Assembly (NCBI GenBank): GCA_025054955.1
Contig: JANWZE010000023.1
Span: forward strand, 1-64,000
Length of the DNA stretch: 64,000 nt
From: Blastocatellia bacterium
Lineage (GTDB): Bacteria > Acidobacteriota > Blastocatellia > HR10 > J050
Direction of reading: 5' to 3'
The position numbers and the translations under genes are program-made. Below the pieces are notes generated by a model that saw nothing but the letters and a program-made list of their open reading frames with translations, was not told where the DNA came from and made no database searches. Shown here piece by piece: positions 36,754 through 45,702 of the stretch (its first letter is position 1; each line of letters starts with the position of its first letter).

Positions 36754-38154
36754 ATGAGCAAACAAAAAATTCTTGTCGTGGATGACGAAGACCTGCTGCG
36801 GTGGTCTATCAAAACCAAGCTGGAAAAATGGGGCTACGAGACGATCGAAGCAGAGACGGCCAGTCATGGTCTGAAACTATTCACTGACGAAGCGCCAGAC
36901 CTCGTCATTCTGGACATCAAATTGCCGGACGGCTCAGGCATTGACATCCTCCGGAAGATCAAAGAAGAGAATCCCAACACACCGGTCATCATCATCACTG
37001 CCAATACGACCGTTGACAACGCCGTCGCGGCGCTGCGCCTGGGCGCGTTTGACTTCATCTGCAAGCCAATCAACTACGACGAGCTGCAAGCATCCATCAG
37101 AAACGGGCTGGAAGCCAGCCACCTGCGCGACACGCTCGACCGCGTTCAATCATATTCCAAGAAGCGATTCAGTTTCGACATGATTGTCGGCGAATCGCCA
37201 CAAATGCGCGAGCTACTGGAGACGGTGCGGCGCGTCGCCGAGAGCGAAGCTTCGTGCGTCGTGCTGCTGGGCGAATCGGGCGTCGGCAAAGACCTTGTGG
37301 CCAAAGCGATTCACTATCAGAGCCGTCGGGCGCAGTATCCTTACGTCGCCATCAACTGCGCGGCCATCCCTGAAACGCTGATGGAAACCGAGCTGTTCGG
37401 TCACGAAAAAGGCGCCTTCACCGACGCTCGCGGCCAAAAGAAAGGCGTGTTTGAATTGGCTGACGGCGGCACCATCTTGCTCGATGAAATCGGCGACCTG
37501 CCCCTCGGCCTGCAAGCTAAGTTGCTGCGTGTGATCGAAGAACAACAATTCCGCCGCGTCGGCGGCGTGCGCAACATCAACATTGACGTGCGCATCATCG
37601 CCAGCACCAATCGCAATCTGGAAGAAGAAGTGCAACAGGGCCGATTTCGCGCTGATCTCTACTACCGGCTCAGCGTCGTGCAGATCACCATTCCACCGCT
37701 GCGCGAACGGAAAGAAGATGTGCTGTTGATCGCCGAGCACCTGATCAAGAACTTCAACGTCAAAATGAAGCGAAACATCATCGGACTGGCGCCCGAAACA
37801 AAGAAGCTATTTCTGGAATACACATGGCCGGGTAATGTGCGTGAGCTGCGCAACACTATTGAACACGCGATGATCTTCGAGGAATCACCCTATATCACGC
37901 CTAAGCATCTGCACACACGCATCAGCCACCACGGCCTGCCGGCCAGCAATCTCACGCCCAAACTGGGCACGCCGAAGCTGGTCGGCCGGATGACGTTGGA
38001 ACAGATGGAACAAACCATGATTGAACAAGCGCTGGAGCAAACCGGGTGGAACCAGACGCGCGCGGCCGATCTATTGGGCATCTCGCGCGATGCGATTCGC
38101 TACAAGATCAAGAAGTATCATATCGAGCGGCGTCAATCAGTCGCTCGGGTCTGA
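36754..38154 (+). CDS. NtrC-family sigma-54-dependent response regulator (partner of the adjacent kinase)
   Basis: 466 residues; GGAGG lies before the ATG. Receiver (1-120; VVDDEDLL, Asp in VILDIKLPDG, Lys in ICKPINYDE), AAA+ (about 145-380; Walker A GESGVGKDLVAKAIH, Walker B GGTILLDEIGD) and a Fis-type helix-turn-helix (about 425-466; AADLLGISRDAIRYKIKKYH). The sigma-54 contact loop reads GAFTDA, not GAFTGA; this variant occurs naturally in other activators. It stands 22 bp before the first cytochrome gene and is the best candidate activator of the sigma-54 promoters at 33183, 34713, 41198 and 42036. Confidence 0.94.
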   Translation: MSKQKILVVDDEDLLRWSIKTKLEKWGYETIEAETASHGLKLFTDEAPDLVILDIKLPDGSGIDILRKIKEENPNTPVIIITANTTVDNAVAALRLGAFDFICKPINYDELQASIRNGLEASHLRDTLDRVQSYSKKRFSFDMIVGESPQMRELLETVRRVAESEASCVVLLGESGVGKDLVAKAIHYQSRRAQYPYVAINCAAIPETLMETELFGHEKGAFTDARGQKKGVFELADGGTILLDEIGDLPLGLQAKLLRVIEEQQFRRVGGVRNINIDVRIIASTNRNLEEEVQQGRFRADLYYRLSVVQITIPPLRERKEDVLLIAEHLIKNFNVKMKRNIIGLAPETKKLFLEYTWPGNVRELRNTIEHAMIFEESPYITPKHLHTRISHHGLPASNLTPKLGTPKLVGRMTLEQMEQTMIEQALEQTGWNQTRAADLLGISRDAIRYKIKKYHIERRQSVARV

Positions 38155-38176
38155 GCGACCCAAAGGAGGTGAGATC

Positions 38177-40168
38177 ATGGCACGGCATCGCTGGATGGCA
38201 GTAGTTGTGATATTGGCAAGCACGGCAGCGGTCTTCGCCCAATCGGCGAAACAATCGGTGGACTGTATGAGCTGCCATCAGGATGCCACCTTGACCAAGC
38301 AAGTGAACGGACGGACGGTCAGTCTTGCTATCAAACCAGAAACGTTCGAGGCGTCGGTTCACGGCGTTTTGAACTGTACCGACTGCCACACTGATGTCAA
38401 AGACTACCCACACGAGCCGCCGCCCAAAGCGGTTTCCTGCGCAAGCTGCCATGCTGAGGCACATCAGGCCTACATGCAGGGCTTGCACGCCAAAGCCCGT
38501 AATGGCGGCAGGGCGCAAGCGGCTAGTTGTTTAGATTGTCATGGCGATGCCCACCAGATCAGGCCGTCCAGTGATCCGACGTCGAAAACCTATCGCAGCA
38601 ACATTCCGCAGACCTGCGGCTCGTGTCATAGTCTCAAGTTCGTCATGGAGCCGTCACATTTGAGCGCCCAGCCGTTTTTCTCGTATCAAGAGAGCGTGCA
38701 TGGACGAGCGGTCGCCGCCGGCTCGCTGAAAGCTGCCGTCTGCACAGACTGCCATCATAGCCACGACATTCGTTCCCCCGGCGACCCAAAATCGGAGATT
38801 TTCAAATTCAACGTGCCCGCGCTGTGCGGCAAGTGCCACGAATCAGTGACCGCTGAGTTCAACCAGAGTATCCACGGACAAGCCATCCAGCGCGGCCGAT
38901 GGCAAGCGCCTGTCTGCACCGATTGTCACGGCATTCATTCGATCAAGTCGCACATTGATCCGACGTCTTCTGTAGCTGCGCAAGCGCTGGCGCGCACCAC
39001 CTGCGCGACGTGTCATGAAGGCGTGCGATTATCGCAAGAGTTTGGCGTGCCAGGCCGGCGCACCAGCACCTATTTGGATAGCTATCACGGCCTGGCCTCG
39101 CGACTGGGTTCCAAGGTCGCTGCCAATTGCGCCAGTTGCCACGGCGTGCACAATATCCTTCCTTCGTCTGATCCGCGCTCGACGATCTCAAAAGCCAATC
39201 TGGTCAGTACCTGCGGGCGCTGTCATCCGGGCGCCAGCGAAAACTTCATTCGCGGCCGAGTCCACGTAGATGTGCCGATTTCAGAGGATACGGGCAGCAT
39301 TGTCAGCGCGTGGATCAGGACGTTCTACATCTGGTTGATCGTCATTCTCATTGGCGGCATGGTCGGTCACAATGTGATCATCTGGCGGAAAAAAGCGATC
39401 GCCGTGCGTCGCGCGCAAGACCGCTCCATCATCCGCATGACGCCGCAACAACGATGGCAGCATCTGTTGTTGCTCATCAGCTTCACCGTGCTGGCGTTGA
39501 CCGGATTCGCGTTGAAGTATCCCGATTCATGGCTGGCTTGGTTGCTTGGTTCTAGTGAACCATTTCGGCGAATCACCCATCGCGTGGCCGGCGCTGTCAT
39601 GATCGGCGTTGGGCTTTACCATATCGTCTACGTCTTCTGCACAAAAGAAGGATGGGAGGGATTCAAAGCGTTTCGCCCGACAAAACAAGATGTGTATGAT
39701 GCTGTCCACAACATACTGTATTATCTTGGCCGCCGATCAGACCGCCCCCTGTTTGGGCGGTTCACCTATGCCGAGAAGCTGGAATACTGGGCGTTGGTCT
39801 GGGGCATCATCATCATGGGCATCACCGGTCTGATGGCCTGGTTTGAAGTGACCGTGACGAAACTGCTTCCTCGTTGGTCTATTGATGTCGCCTTGACCAT
39901 TCACTTTTACGAAGCCGTGCTGGCCACGCTGGCTATCATCGTATGGCACTTATATCATGTTGTGTTCGACCCAGACGTTTACCCGATGAACTGGGCTTGG
40001 TGGGACGGGCGAATGTCTATCGAACAGTTCCGCCACGAACACCCGCTGGCTTACCAGCAGATGCTTGCCGAGCAGGAACAAGAACGCCGCGAACCGGCGG
40101 GCAAACCGGCGCGGCATGATTCAACTGACGAATTCAAACCATCTCCGGCTAGTAGCGGAGATGATTAA
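38177..40168 (+). CDS. 11-haem c-type cytochrome fused to a cytochrome b-like membrane domain
   Basis: 663 residues from the ATG at 38177 (MARHRWMAVVVILAS), with AAAGGAGGTGAG upstream; the frame extends left into the regulator gene. A signal peptide (about 1-22) leads to a periplasmic part with eleven CxxCH motifs (CMSCH, CTDCH, CASCH, CLDCH, CGSCH, CTDCH, CGKCH, CTDCH, CATCH, CASCH, CGRCH; about 30-375). The C-terminal half has a transmembrane helix (about 385-405) and a cytochrome b561/b6-like four-helix domain (about 430-620) with conserved His in FRRITHRVAGAVMIGVGLYH, DVALTIHFYEAVLA and IVWHLYHVVF. Such fusions can move electrons between quinones and periplasmic carriers. It is the first gene after the regulator; a mono-haem cytochrome follows 12 bp downstream. 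Confidence 0.9.
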   Translation: MARHRWMAVVVILASTAAVFAQSAKQSVDCMSCHQDATLTKQVNGRTVSLAIKPETFEASVHGVLNCTDCHTDVKDYPHEPPPKAVSCASCHAEAHQAYMQGLHAKARNGGRAQAASCLDCHGDAHQIRPSSDPTSKTYRSNIPQTCGSCHSLKFVMEPSHLSAQPFFSYQESVHGRAVAAGSLKAAVCTDCHHSHDIRSPGDPKSEIFKFNVPALCGKCHESVTAEFNQSIHGQAIQRGRWQAPVCTDCHGIHSIKSHIDPTSSVAAQALARTTCATCHEGVRLSQEFGVPGRRTSTYLDSYHGLASRLGSKVAANCASCHGVHNILPSSDPRSTISKANLVSTCGRCHPGASENFIRGRVHVDVPISEDTGSIVSAWIRTFYIWLIVILIGGMVGHNVIIWRKKAIAVRRAQDRSIIRMTPQQRWQHLLLLISFTVLALTGFALKYPDSWLAWLLGSSEPFRRITHRVAGAVMIGVGLYHIVYVFCTKEGWEGFKAFRPTKQDVYDAVHNILYYLGRRSDRPLFGRFTYAEKLEYWALVWGIIIMGITGLMAWFEVTVTKLLPRWSIDVALTIHFYEAVLATLAIIVWHLYHVVFDPDVYPMNWAWWDGRMSIEQFRHEHPLAYQQMLAEQEQERREPAGKPARHDSTDEFKPSPASSGDD

Positions 40169-40180
40169 CACGGAGGGACT

Positions 40181-40534
40181 ATGATGGTGTTAATCAAGAA
40201 ACTCACATTCAGCCTTTTTGTCGCTCTCCTTACGCTGACGATGATTTCCTCATGGCCTGCGCCGACGGCCACTACGCTGGTCAACGACGCAGCCAAACTC
40301 TATGAAGCCAAATGCGCCAAATGTCACGGCGCTGATGGCACCCCAACACAGATGGGCCAGAAGATGAAAGCGCCTGATCTGCGTTCCAGTGAGGTTCAAA
40401 AGAAAACAGACGACCAATTGTTCAAAGCGATTGCCAAAGGCGAAAAATCCTTCCATCAACTTGAAAAGAGCATGAGTGAAAAGGAAATTCGCCAACTGGT
40501 GGGGCATATCCGTGCATTGGCTAAGAAAAAATAA
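40181..40534 (+). CDS. class I-like mono-haem cytochrome c
   Basis: 117 residues (ATG at 40181 or 40184; GGAGGGAC upstream). Signal peptide about 1-27, then KLYEAKCAKCHGADGTPTQM with one CxxCH and a C-terminal helix KEIRQLVGHIRALAKK as in cytochrome c-553/cbb3-type domains. The distal Met is uncertain; KSMSE near residue 98 is the likeliest. Periplasmic shuttle, probably redox partner of the multihaem protein encoded just upstream. Confidence 0.87.
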   Translation: MMVLIKKLTFSLFVALLTLTMISSWPAPTATTLVNDAAKLYEAKCAKCHGADGTPTQMGQKMKAPDLRSSEVQKKTDDQLFKAIAKGEKSFHQLEKSMSEKEIRQLVGHIRALAKKK

Positions 40535-40550
40535 CTCGTTGTTGAATTGC

Positions 40551-40574
40551 TAGGGCGATTTTCATTTGCCTTGG
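40551..40574 (+). repeat. truncated family-1 element (copy D1)
   Basis: AGGGCGATTTTCATTTGCCT continues to GGC and is then cut by the family-2 element starting at 40576. It corresponds to the first 24 bp of the complete copies. Confidence 0.65.
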
Positions 40575-40575
40575 C

Positions 40576-40677
40576 CTAAGTACGTGGACAAAGGTTCTGG
40601 GGATACGGGACGTTTTGGAGTGCGGTGACGTGTCACCGCTTTCCAAAAACGTCACGAACTTTTGTCACGTTACTTAG
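40576..40677. repeat. complete palindromic element, family 2 (102 bp)
   Basis: CTAAGTACGTGGACAAAGGT ... ACTTTTGTCACGTTACTTAG, with the central dyad GCGGTGACGTGTCACCGC. It is the shorter relative of 25182-25324, lacking the second inner dyad. Its last bases overlap the start of a complete family-1 element. Confidence 0.85.
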
Positions 40678-40775
40678 AGCGATTTTCAATTGCACTTAGC
40701 CCGGGGGCCTGCACCTTGGGGGCTGAGGCACGTTGGGTGTGTGTTCCCAGGGTAAGCTCGTTCGTAAACCGATCT
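40676..40775 (+). repeat. dispersed palindromic element, family 1, copy D2
   Basis: 100 bp from AGAGCGATTTTCAATTGC to TTCGTAAACCGATCT. Its first two bases are shared with the end of the family-2 element. Confidence 0.85.
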
Positions 40776-40777
40776 AG

Positions 40778-40826
40778 GGCGTCGAGAAGGCAAGAGAGCA
40801 GCGTCAGGCTCGGCCTTCTCGACGCC
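40778..40826. terminator. perfect 14-bp inverted repeat
   Basis: GGCGTCGAGAAGGC (40778-40791), 21-base loop, GCCTTCTCGACGCC (40813-40826). No T-run on either strand, so it may be a rho-assisted stop or a structural element. The following DNA to 41197 has no supported gene. Confidence 0.45.
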
Positions 40827-41197
40827 GTTGCACACGAACGAGCCGATGGAAGAACAGGTGGCGGCTCTTGAAGGCGCGACGGATGGGAGGATGACGGCTG
40901 CTAGACATTGCACGTCTGGCTATCATCATGCGTCCGGCTGCCGCCGCCGCTCGGACTCAGTCAACGCCCACAGAGCGACGCCCCTACACACAACATGGTC
41001 TTTCCCGCTCAATTGGTATAACTCGGTGTGGCCGTCAATGACTCATGCACAATCGCCACGGCCAAGTTGACAACACCTGAGTCTCTTGACCCAACCTGCT
41101 CCGCCAAATTCCCCACAAGCTTCGTCGTCAAGCCCCGCACTGCTTGCGGATCGGTGAAGAAGCCCTATTTATGGCGTCCAGATCATAGACTCAGACG

Positions 41198-41213
41198 TGG
41201 CATGCAGATTGCC
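41198..41213 (+). promoter_or_regulatory. candidate sigma-54 promoter of the Cys-rich membrane protein gene
   Basis: TGGCATGCAGATTGCC: GG-N10-GC, 51 bp before the start at 41264. It differs from the element at 33183 at two positions only. Confidence 0.7.
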
Positions 41214-41263
41214 TCTTTATTGATTCCGGTTCTCTGGGAATTTTTCAGTAAGGAGATGGAGTC

Positions 41264-41836
41264 ATGAGCACCGTGCTGTATACGATCATCATCGTCGTGG
41301 CGCTGGGCGTCTTATACCTGGTGATGCGGCTTGTTATCGGCGCCTATCTGACCTATCGTGGCAAACGGCTGGTCACCTGCCCGGAAACGAACCAGCCGGC
41401 TGTCGTTGAAGTCAACGCGCTGCAGGCGGCCAGGACCGCGATGGTTGGCAAGCCGCAGCTTGAGCTTGATGCATGCTCTCGCTGGCCCGAACGAGCACAC
41501 TGCGGCCAAGAGTGCTTGCGACAGATTGAAGCGGCACCCGAAGCTTGTTTGATACAAACGATGCTATCAAATTGGTATGCGGGCAAGTCCTGTGTGCTGT
41601 GCGGCCACGTTTTTGAAAAAATTCACTGGGCCGAACATAAGCCGGCCTTGAGGGATCAGCAGGGTCGAACATACAGTTGGCAGGATATTCATCTGGAGCA
41701 GTTGCCGCAGGTGCTGCAAACGCACGCGCCGGTTTGCTGGAATTGCCACATTGCCGAGAGCTTCCGTCGTCAATACCCCGACCTAGTGGTGGATCGCCCG
41801 TGGCGAGACAACCTTCCACGCCAGGATGAGAACTGA
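41264..41836 (+). CDS. membrane-anchored Cys-rich protein, possible mono-haem protein
   Basis: 190 residues with AAGGAGATGGAG before the ATG. One N-terminal membrane helix (about 4-30), then a soluble part with nine Cys: CPETNQPAVVEV, CSRWPERAHCGQECLRQI, EACLIQTMLSNWYAGKSCVLCG and a terminal VCWNCHIAESF holding one CxxCH. Sequences with this C.RWPER..C.QECL layout occur beside cytochrome genes in related bacteria, but no function is established. It may bind haem through CWNCH and metal through the other Cys. It stands alone between two sigma-54-type promoters at the head of the decahaem genes. Confidence 0.65.
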   Translation: MSTVLYTIIIVVALGVLYLVMRLVIGAYLTYRGKRLVTCPETNQPAVVEVNALQAARTAMVGKPQLELDACSRWPERAHCGQECLRQIEAAPEACLIQTMLSNWYAGKSCVLCGHVFEKIHWAEHKPALRDQQGRTYSWQDIHLEQLPQVLQTHAPVCWNCHIAESFRRQYPDLVVDRPWRDNLPRQDEN

Positions 41837-41888
41837 TTGACCAAGCTGCAACGTGATCCCTTCGTCAGCGAAGGTTGCACAATCGGTC

Positions 41889-41926
41889 GGTGATAAACCC
41901 ACAGCAACAGTGTGGGGATTATCACC
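41889..41926. promoter_or_regulatory. large dyad upstream of the OmcA/MtrC gene
   Basis: GGTGATAAACCCACA, loop GCAACAG, TGTGGGGATTATCACC: a 15-bp stem with one bulged G. It ends about 110 bp before the sigma-54-type promoter at 42036, so it may be an activator binding site; as an RNA hairpin it could instead end the 41264 transcript. Confidence 0.5.
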
Positions 41927-42035
41927 CGCTTGCGCGATATAACCCATGGGCGGGGAGCCATGATAGATCTGTTCGTTGTCAAGAAATGGTTGCGTCAGTA
42001 GCGATTAGAAGCACAACTGAGCAAGCAGCAATGGT

Positions 42036-42051
42036 CGGCATACCAATTGCT
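42036..42051 (+). promoter_or_regulatory. candidate sigma-54 promoter of the outer-membrane conduit genes
   Basis: CGGCATACCAATTGCT: GG-N10-GC with TTGCT at -12. It lies 77 bp before the OmcA/MtrC start at 42128. Confidence 0.6.
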
Positions 42052-42127
42052 CAACGTGTAGTTCTATGAACGAACCAATGCCAGATGAACCAATTCATAC
42101 CCCAACTCACTGCAAGGAGGCCGTGTC

Positions 42128-44137
42128 ATGATCAGAAGCACTACAATGAGAACACGCATCAAGCTCGCATTCTTAATCGCCGGGTTCATTGCCCTGGTGG
42201 CCGGATTTGATCCGGGCGGCTTAATTGCGCAGCAGCAGGTGTTGCCGCGACCGGGCTTGAAACTGGAGATTCTGGGCGTCACCATTCCCGAAAGTCGCAA
42301 GCCAGAAGTTACATTCAAAATCACCGATGAACGGGGAATGCCTCTGGACAAAGACGGCGTCACAACTGAAGGCGTGGTGACGTTACGATTTTTGATCGCT
42401 CGTATTCGACGTGGCGAGCGGCAGTACACATCCTATATTGTTCGTCAGCAAACCGGCGCCGCCCTGGGAACGGTGGACCAAGCAGCAGCCGATTCAGGCG
42501 GCACGTATGCGCAGGTCGGTCCCGGCACCTACACGTACACATTCGGAACGACGCTGCCGGCCAATTATGATCGGACGGTCACACATACAGTCGGCGTTTA
42601 TGCCAATCGAGACATGACACATGTTGATGGCAATGATTATGTGGCTGCCGCGACGTTTGATTTTGTGCCGAACGGCACTCCGGTAACCGTCAAGCGGGAT
42701 GTTGTCAATGACGCGGCCTGCAACAAGTGTCATGATCAATTGACAGCGCATGGCGTGCGTCGCAGCGTCGCGTTGTGCGTGCTGTGCCATACGCCACAAA
42801 CACCCGATCCCGATACTGGCAATACAACCGACTTCAATGTCATGATCCATAAGATTCATCGGGGCGCTGATCTGCCCAGTGTGCGAGCTGGCCGGCCCTA
42901 TCAACTGATTGGCAATCGCGGTGTCGTTCATGACTACTCGAAGGTTCGATTTCCGCAAGACATTCGCAACTGCGATAGCTGCCACACGGGCAGTCAAGGG
43001 ATGAATGCACTAACCCGTCCGTCGCGGATAGCGTGTGGCTCCTGCCATGATAACGTCAACTTCGCTACTGGTCAGGGTCATGGACCGGGCATCCCGCAGA
43101 CCAATGACCTAGCCTGCGGGTTCTGCCATCAACCGACCTCCACAACAGAATTCGATCTGTCGGTTGCCGGCGCGCACGTGATTCCCAATCAATCCAGACA
43201 ACTGCCCGGCATCAAGTACACGATCGTCAGGGTTGAGAACACGGCGGCAGGACAACGCCCCAGAGTTATATTCAACATCACGGACAATGCCGGCCGTCCG
43301 ATTCAACCCAGTCAAATGAGCCGACTGGCGCTTGTGCTGGGCGGGCCAACGAGCGACTACAGCCGCTGGTGGACGGAAGATGCTCGCATGGCCACGCCGA
43401 CCGGCGACGGCAACTACGCTTACACCTTTAACACGGCCATTCCTGCTGACGCCACAGGCACGTACACAGTGACGTTGGAGGGCCGCCGCAATGTTCAGAT
43501 CATCGGCCCGAACTTTCAACCAACAACAATTCAAGACACCGGTCCGAATGTCACCAAGTCATTTGCTGTGACCGGACCGCTGGTCGAACGTCGTGTCGTT
43601 GTGGATTTGGCCAAGTGCAACGCTTGTCATGATATGTTGCGGGTGCACGGCGACAATCGGTTTAACAATGTGCAGTATTGCGCCGTGTGTCACAACCCGA
43701 ATCAGACGGACGTGGCGCGCCGACCGCAAGCGGAGCTGCCTGCTGAGAGCGTGGATTTCAAATACATGATTCACCGCATCCACGCTGGCAAAGAGCTATC
43801 CAGCGACTTCACCGTATACGGATTCGGCGGCACGGCGTATAACTACAATAACGTTGGTTTCCCTGGACGGCTGACCAACTGCACGATGTGCCATGTGGCT
43901 GGAACCCACTTGATTGGTTCGACCGCCGGACGATTGCCAACGGTCACGCCCAGAAGTCTGATCAATCCAACACCGCCGATTTCTGCGGCCTGCGTTGGCT
44001 GCCACGATAGTCAGGCCACATTGGCTCATGTTTCATTGAACACCTCTCTATTCGGCGAATCGTGCGCCGTCTGTCACGGCGAAGGGCGCGAGTTTGCCGT
44101 ATCGAAGTCGCACTTCCGGCGACCTGATGCCCGATGA
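42128..44137 (+). CDS. OmcA/MtrC-family decahaem c-type cytochrome
   Basis: 669 residues; CAAGGAGG precedes the ATG. A signal peptide (about 7-35, LIAQQQ) without a lipobox Cys, then beta domain I (about 45-190), five haems (CNKCH, CVLCH, CDSCH, CGSCH, CGFCH; about 195-345), beta domain II (about 350-490) and five more (CNACH, CAVCH, CTMCH, CVGCH, CAVCH; about 495-655). This beta-haem-beta-haem layout is that of OmcA/MtrC proteins, which pass electrons at the cell surface to minerals, electrodes or other acceptors. Unlike Shewanella homologues it is not visibly a lipoprotein, so it may be held by the barrel encoded at 46793. A strong hairpin follows the stop. Confidence 0.93.
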   Translation: MIRSTTMRTRIKLAFLIAGFIALVAGFDPGGLIAQQQVLPRPGLKLEILGVTIPESRKPEVTFKITDERGMPLDKDGVTTEGVVTLRFLIARIRRGERQYTSYIVRQQTGAALGTVDQAAADSGGTYAQVGPGTYTYTFGTTLPANYDRTVTHTVGVYANRDMTHVDGNDYVAAATFDFVPNGTPVTVKRDVVNDAACNKCHDQLTAHGVRRSVALCVLCHTPQTPDPDTGNTTDFNVMIHKIHRGADLPSVRAGRPYQLIGNRGVVHDYSKVRFPQDIRNCDSCHTGSQGMNALTRPSRIACGSCHDNVNFATGQGHGPGIPQTNDLACGFCHQPTSTTEFDLSVAGAHVIPNQSRQLPGIKYTIVRVENTAAGQRPRVIFNITDNAGRPIQPSQMSRLALVLGGPTSDYSRWWTEDARMATPTGDGNYAYTFNTAIPADATGTYTVTLEGRRNVQIIGPNFQPTTIQDTGPNVTKSFAVTGPLVERRVVVDLAKCNACHDMLRVHGDNRFNNVQYCAVCHNPNQTDVARRPQAELPAESVDFKYMIHRIHAGKELSSDFTVYGFGGTAYNYNNVGFPGRLTNCTMCHVAGTHLIGSTAGRLPTVTPRSLINPTPPISAACVGCHDSQATLAHVSLNTSLFGESCAVCHGEGREFAVSKSHFRRPDAR

Positions 44138-44145
44138 GCGAAGGC

Positions 44146-44183
44146 GGCCGATGGCAGACAAAACAGTATGCCTGCCATCGGCC
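44146..44183. terminator. perfect 12-bp inverted repeat after the OmcA/MtrC gene
   Basis: GGCCGATGGCAG, 14-base loop, CTGCCATCGGCC, starting 9 bp after the stop codon. No T-run. It could reduce read-through or protect the upstream mRNA end within the cytochrome operon. Confidence 0.5.
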
Positions 44184-44265
44184 ACATCCGGCGCGCGTCT
44201 TGGGCAAGCTCTTTGTTGATACTGCAATCGGCATGACAAAACTGGTACGCATGAGGTAGGTTCCT

Positions 44266-45702
44266 ATGAGACTATTATCGCGGAAATGGGTATGGACGCT
44301 GGTGACGTTGTTTTGGCGCAACTGGCTCACGTCGCTCGGCTCGATTCTGGCCACATTCAGCGCCCTTTCAATCATCGCGTTCGTCGCGCTTGGATTTCTC
44401 GGACTTGACACGCCGTACCTGGGCGTCATGGCATTTCTGGTGATGCCGGCCCTATTTATCGTCGGGCTGTTTCTGATCCCGATTGGCCTTCACTACGACC
44501 GAAAAAAACGCGCCACGCGTCAAGACGAACCTGAGCTTTACCCCGTCTTTGACTTCAATCAGCCTCGTCTACGACGCATGGCCGGCGTGGTGGCCGTGTT
44601 GACGGCTATCAACCTGATGATTTTGTCATTCGTCAGCTATCAAGGCGTCGTGTTCATGGATTCAGTGGCGTTTTGCGGCACGACCTGTCATACCGTGATG
44701 GAGCCGGAATACACGACGTACCTCAACTCGCCGCATTCCAAAGTCAAATGCGTGGAATGTCACATTGGCGCAGGTGCGCCGTGGTTTGTTCGTTCCAAAC
44801 TCTCCGGCGTAGGACAGGTGCTGGCCGTCGCCTTCAACACCTATAGCCGACCTGTGCCCTCGCCGGTGGAGAATTTGCGCCCGGCGCGCGATACGTGCGA
44901 ACAGTGTCACTGGCCTGAACGATTCACCGGCAATCGTATCAAAGTCATCACCAAATTTGCCGAAGACGAATCGAACACTGAAACCAAAACGGTCTTGCTC
45001 TTGCATATCGGTGGCGGCGCGACCGGCCAAGGCGGCATTCATAGCTGGCACATTGATCCGAAGAAAGAAACAACCTATATCACCACGGACCCGCGCCGAG
45101 AAGTCATCCCGTGGATTCATGTCAGAGAAGCCGATGGAACGGTTCATGAGTTTGTCGCCCGCGAAGGTGCGCCAACGGCCGAACAGCTTGCCAAGGGTCA
45201 GAAACGCACCATGGATTGCATTGATTGTCATAATCGTCCGACGCATATCTTCAAATTGCCCGATCAAGCTATGGACGAATCGTTGGCAGCCGGCCGCATT
45301 GATCGTTCGTTGCCTTACATCAAGAAAGTCGGCGTTGAAGCGCTGAAACAAGCCACCGGACCGAAACAGGAGGCGCTGGAAAAGATTGCCCGGCGCGTTC
45401 GCGACCACTTCCAGCAAAACTACCCTGAACTGGTCATCTCGAAGAAACCAGCGATTGAAGCAGCCATCGAGGAAATTCAGGCGATCTATCGTCGCAATAT
45501 ATTTCCATCCATGAACGTCACATGGGGAACGCATCCCGATCATATCGGTCATGAACGATTCCCCGGTTGTTTCCGCTGTCATGATGATCAGCACGTGAGC
45601 AAGACCGGCAAGACGATCAGCCAGGATTGTAGTTTGTGTCATACGATTTTGGCTCAGGATGAACAAGACCCAGAAGTGCTCAAGCAGTTGGAGATCAAAT
45701 AA
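44266..45702 (+). CDS. NapC/NirT-like membrane multihaem cytochrome
   Basis: 478 residues; GAGGTAGG precedes the ATG. Three membrane helices (about 20-48, 52-75 and 108-128) are followed by a periplasmic part with six haem sites: CGTTCH (a CX3CH variant), CVECH, CEQCH, CIDCH, CFRCH and CSLCH. The segment TCHTVMEPEYTTYLNSPHSK is the NapC/NirT signature, pointing to oxidation of membrane quinol and transfer to periplasmic cytochromes, the role CymA plays in Shewanella. It is longer than tetrahaem NapC and belongs to a wider group of quinol-linked multihaem proteins. Located between the OmcA/MtrC and MtrA-like genes. Confidence 0.88.
   Translation: MRLLSRKWVWTLVTLFWRNWLTSLGSILATFSALSIIAFVALGFLGLDTPYLGVMAFLVMPALFIVGLFLIPIGLHYDRKKRATRQDEPELYPVFDFNQPRLRRMAGVVAVLTAINLMILSFVSYQGVVFMDSVAFCGTTCHTVMEPEYTTYLNSPHSKVKCVECHIGAGAPWFVRSKLSGVGQVLAVAFNTYSRPVPSPVENLRPARDTCEQCHWPERFTGNRIKVITKFAEDESNTETKTVLLLHIGGGATGQGGIHSWHIDPKKETTYITTDPRREVIPWIHVREADGTVHEFVAREGAPTAEQLAKGQKRTMDCIDCHNRPTHIFKLPDQAMDESLAAGRIDRSLPYIKKVGVEALKQATGPKQEALEKIARRVRDHFQQNYPELVISKKPAIEAAIEEIQAIYRRNIFPSMNVTWGTHPDHIGHERFPGCFRCHDDQHVSKTGKTISQDCSLCHTILAQDEQDPEVLKQLEIK

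Noticed and set aside
44205-44262. Sigma-54 promoter before the NapC-like gene
   Set aside because: CGGCATGACAAAACTGG and TTGGGCAAGCTCTTTG both fail the GG-N10-GC test; the gene is more likely co-transcribed from 42036.
44662-45666. 334-codon open frame on the minus strand
   Set aside because: Antisense to the NapC-like cytochrome gene with its haem motifs; no protein family features of its own.
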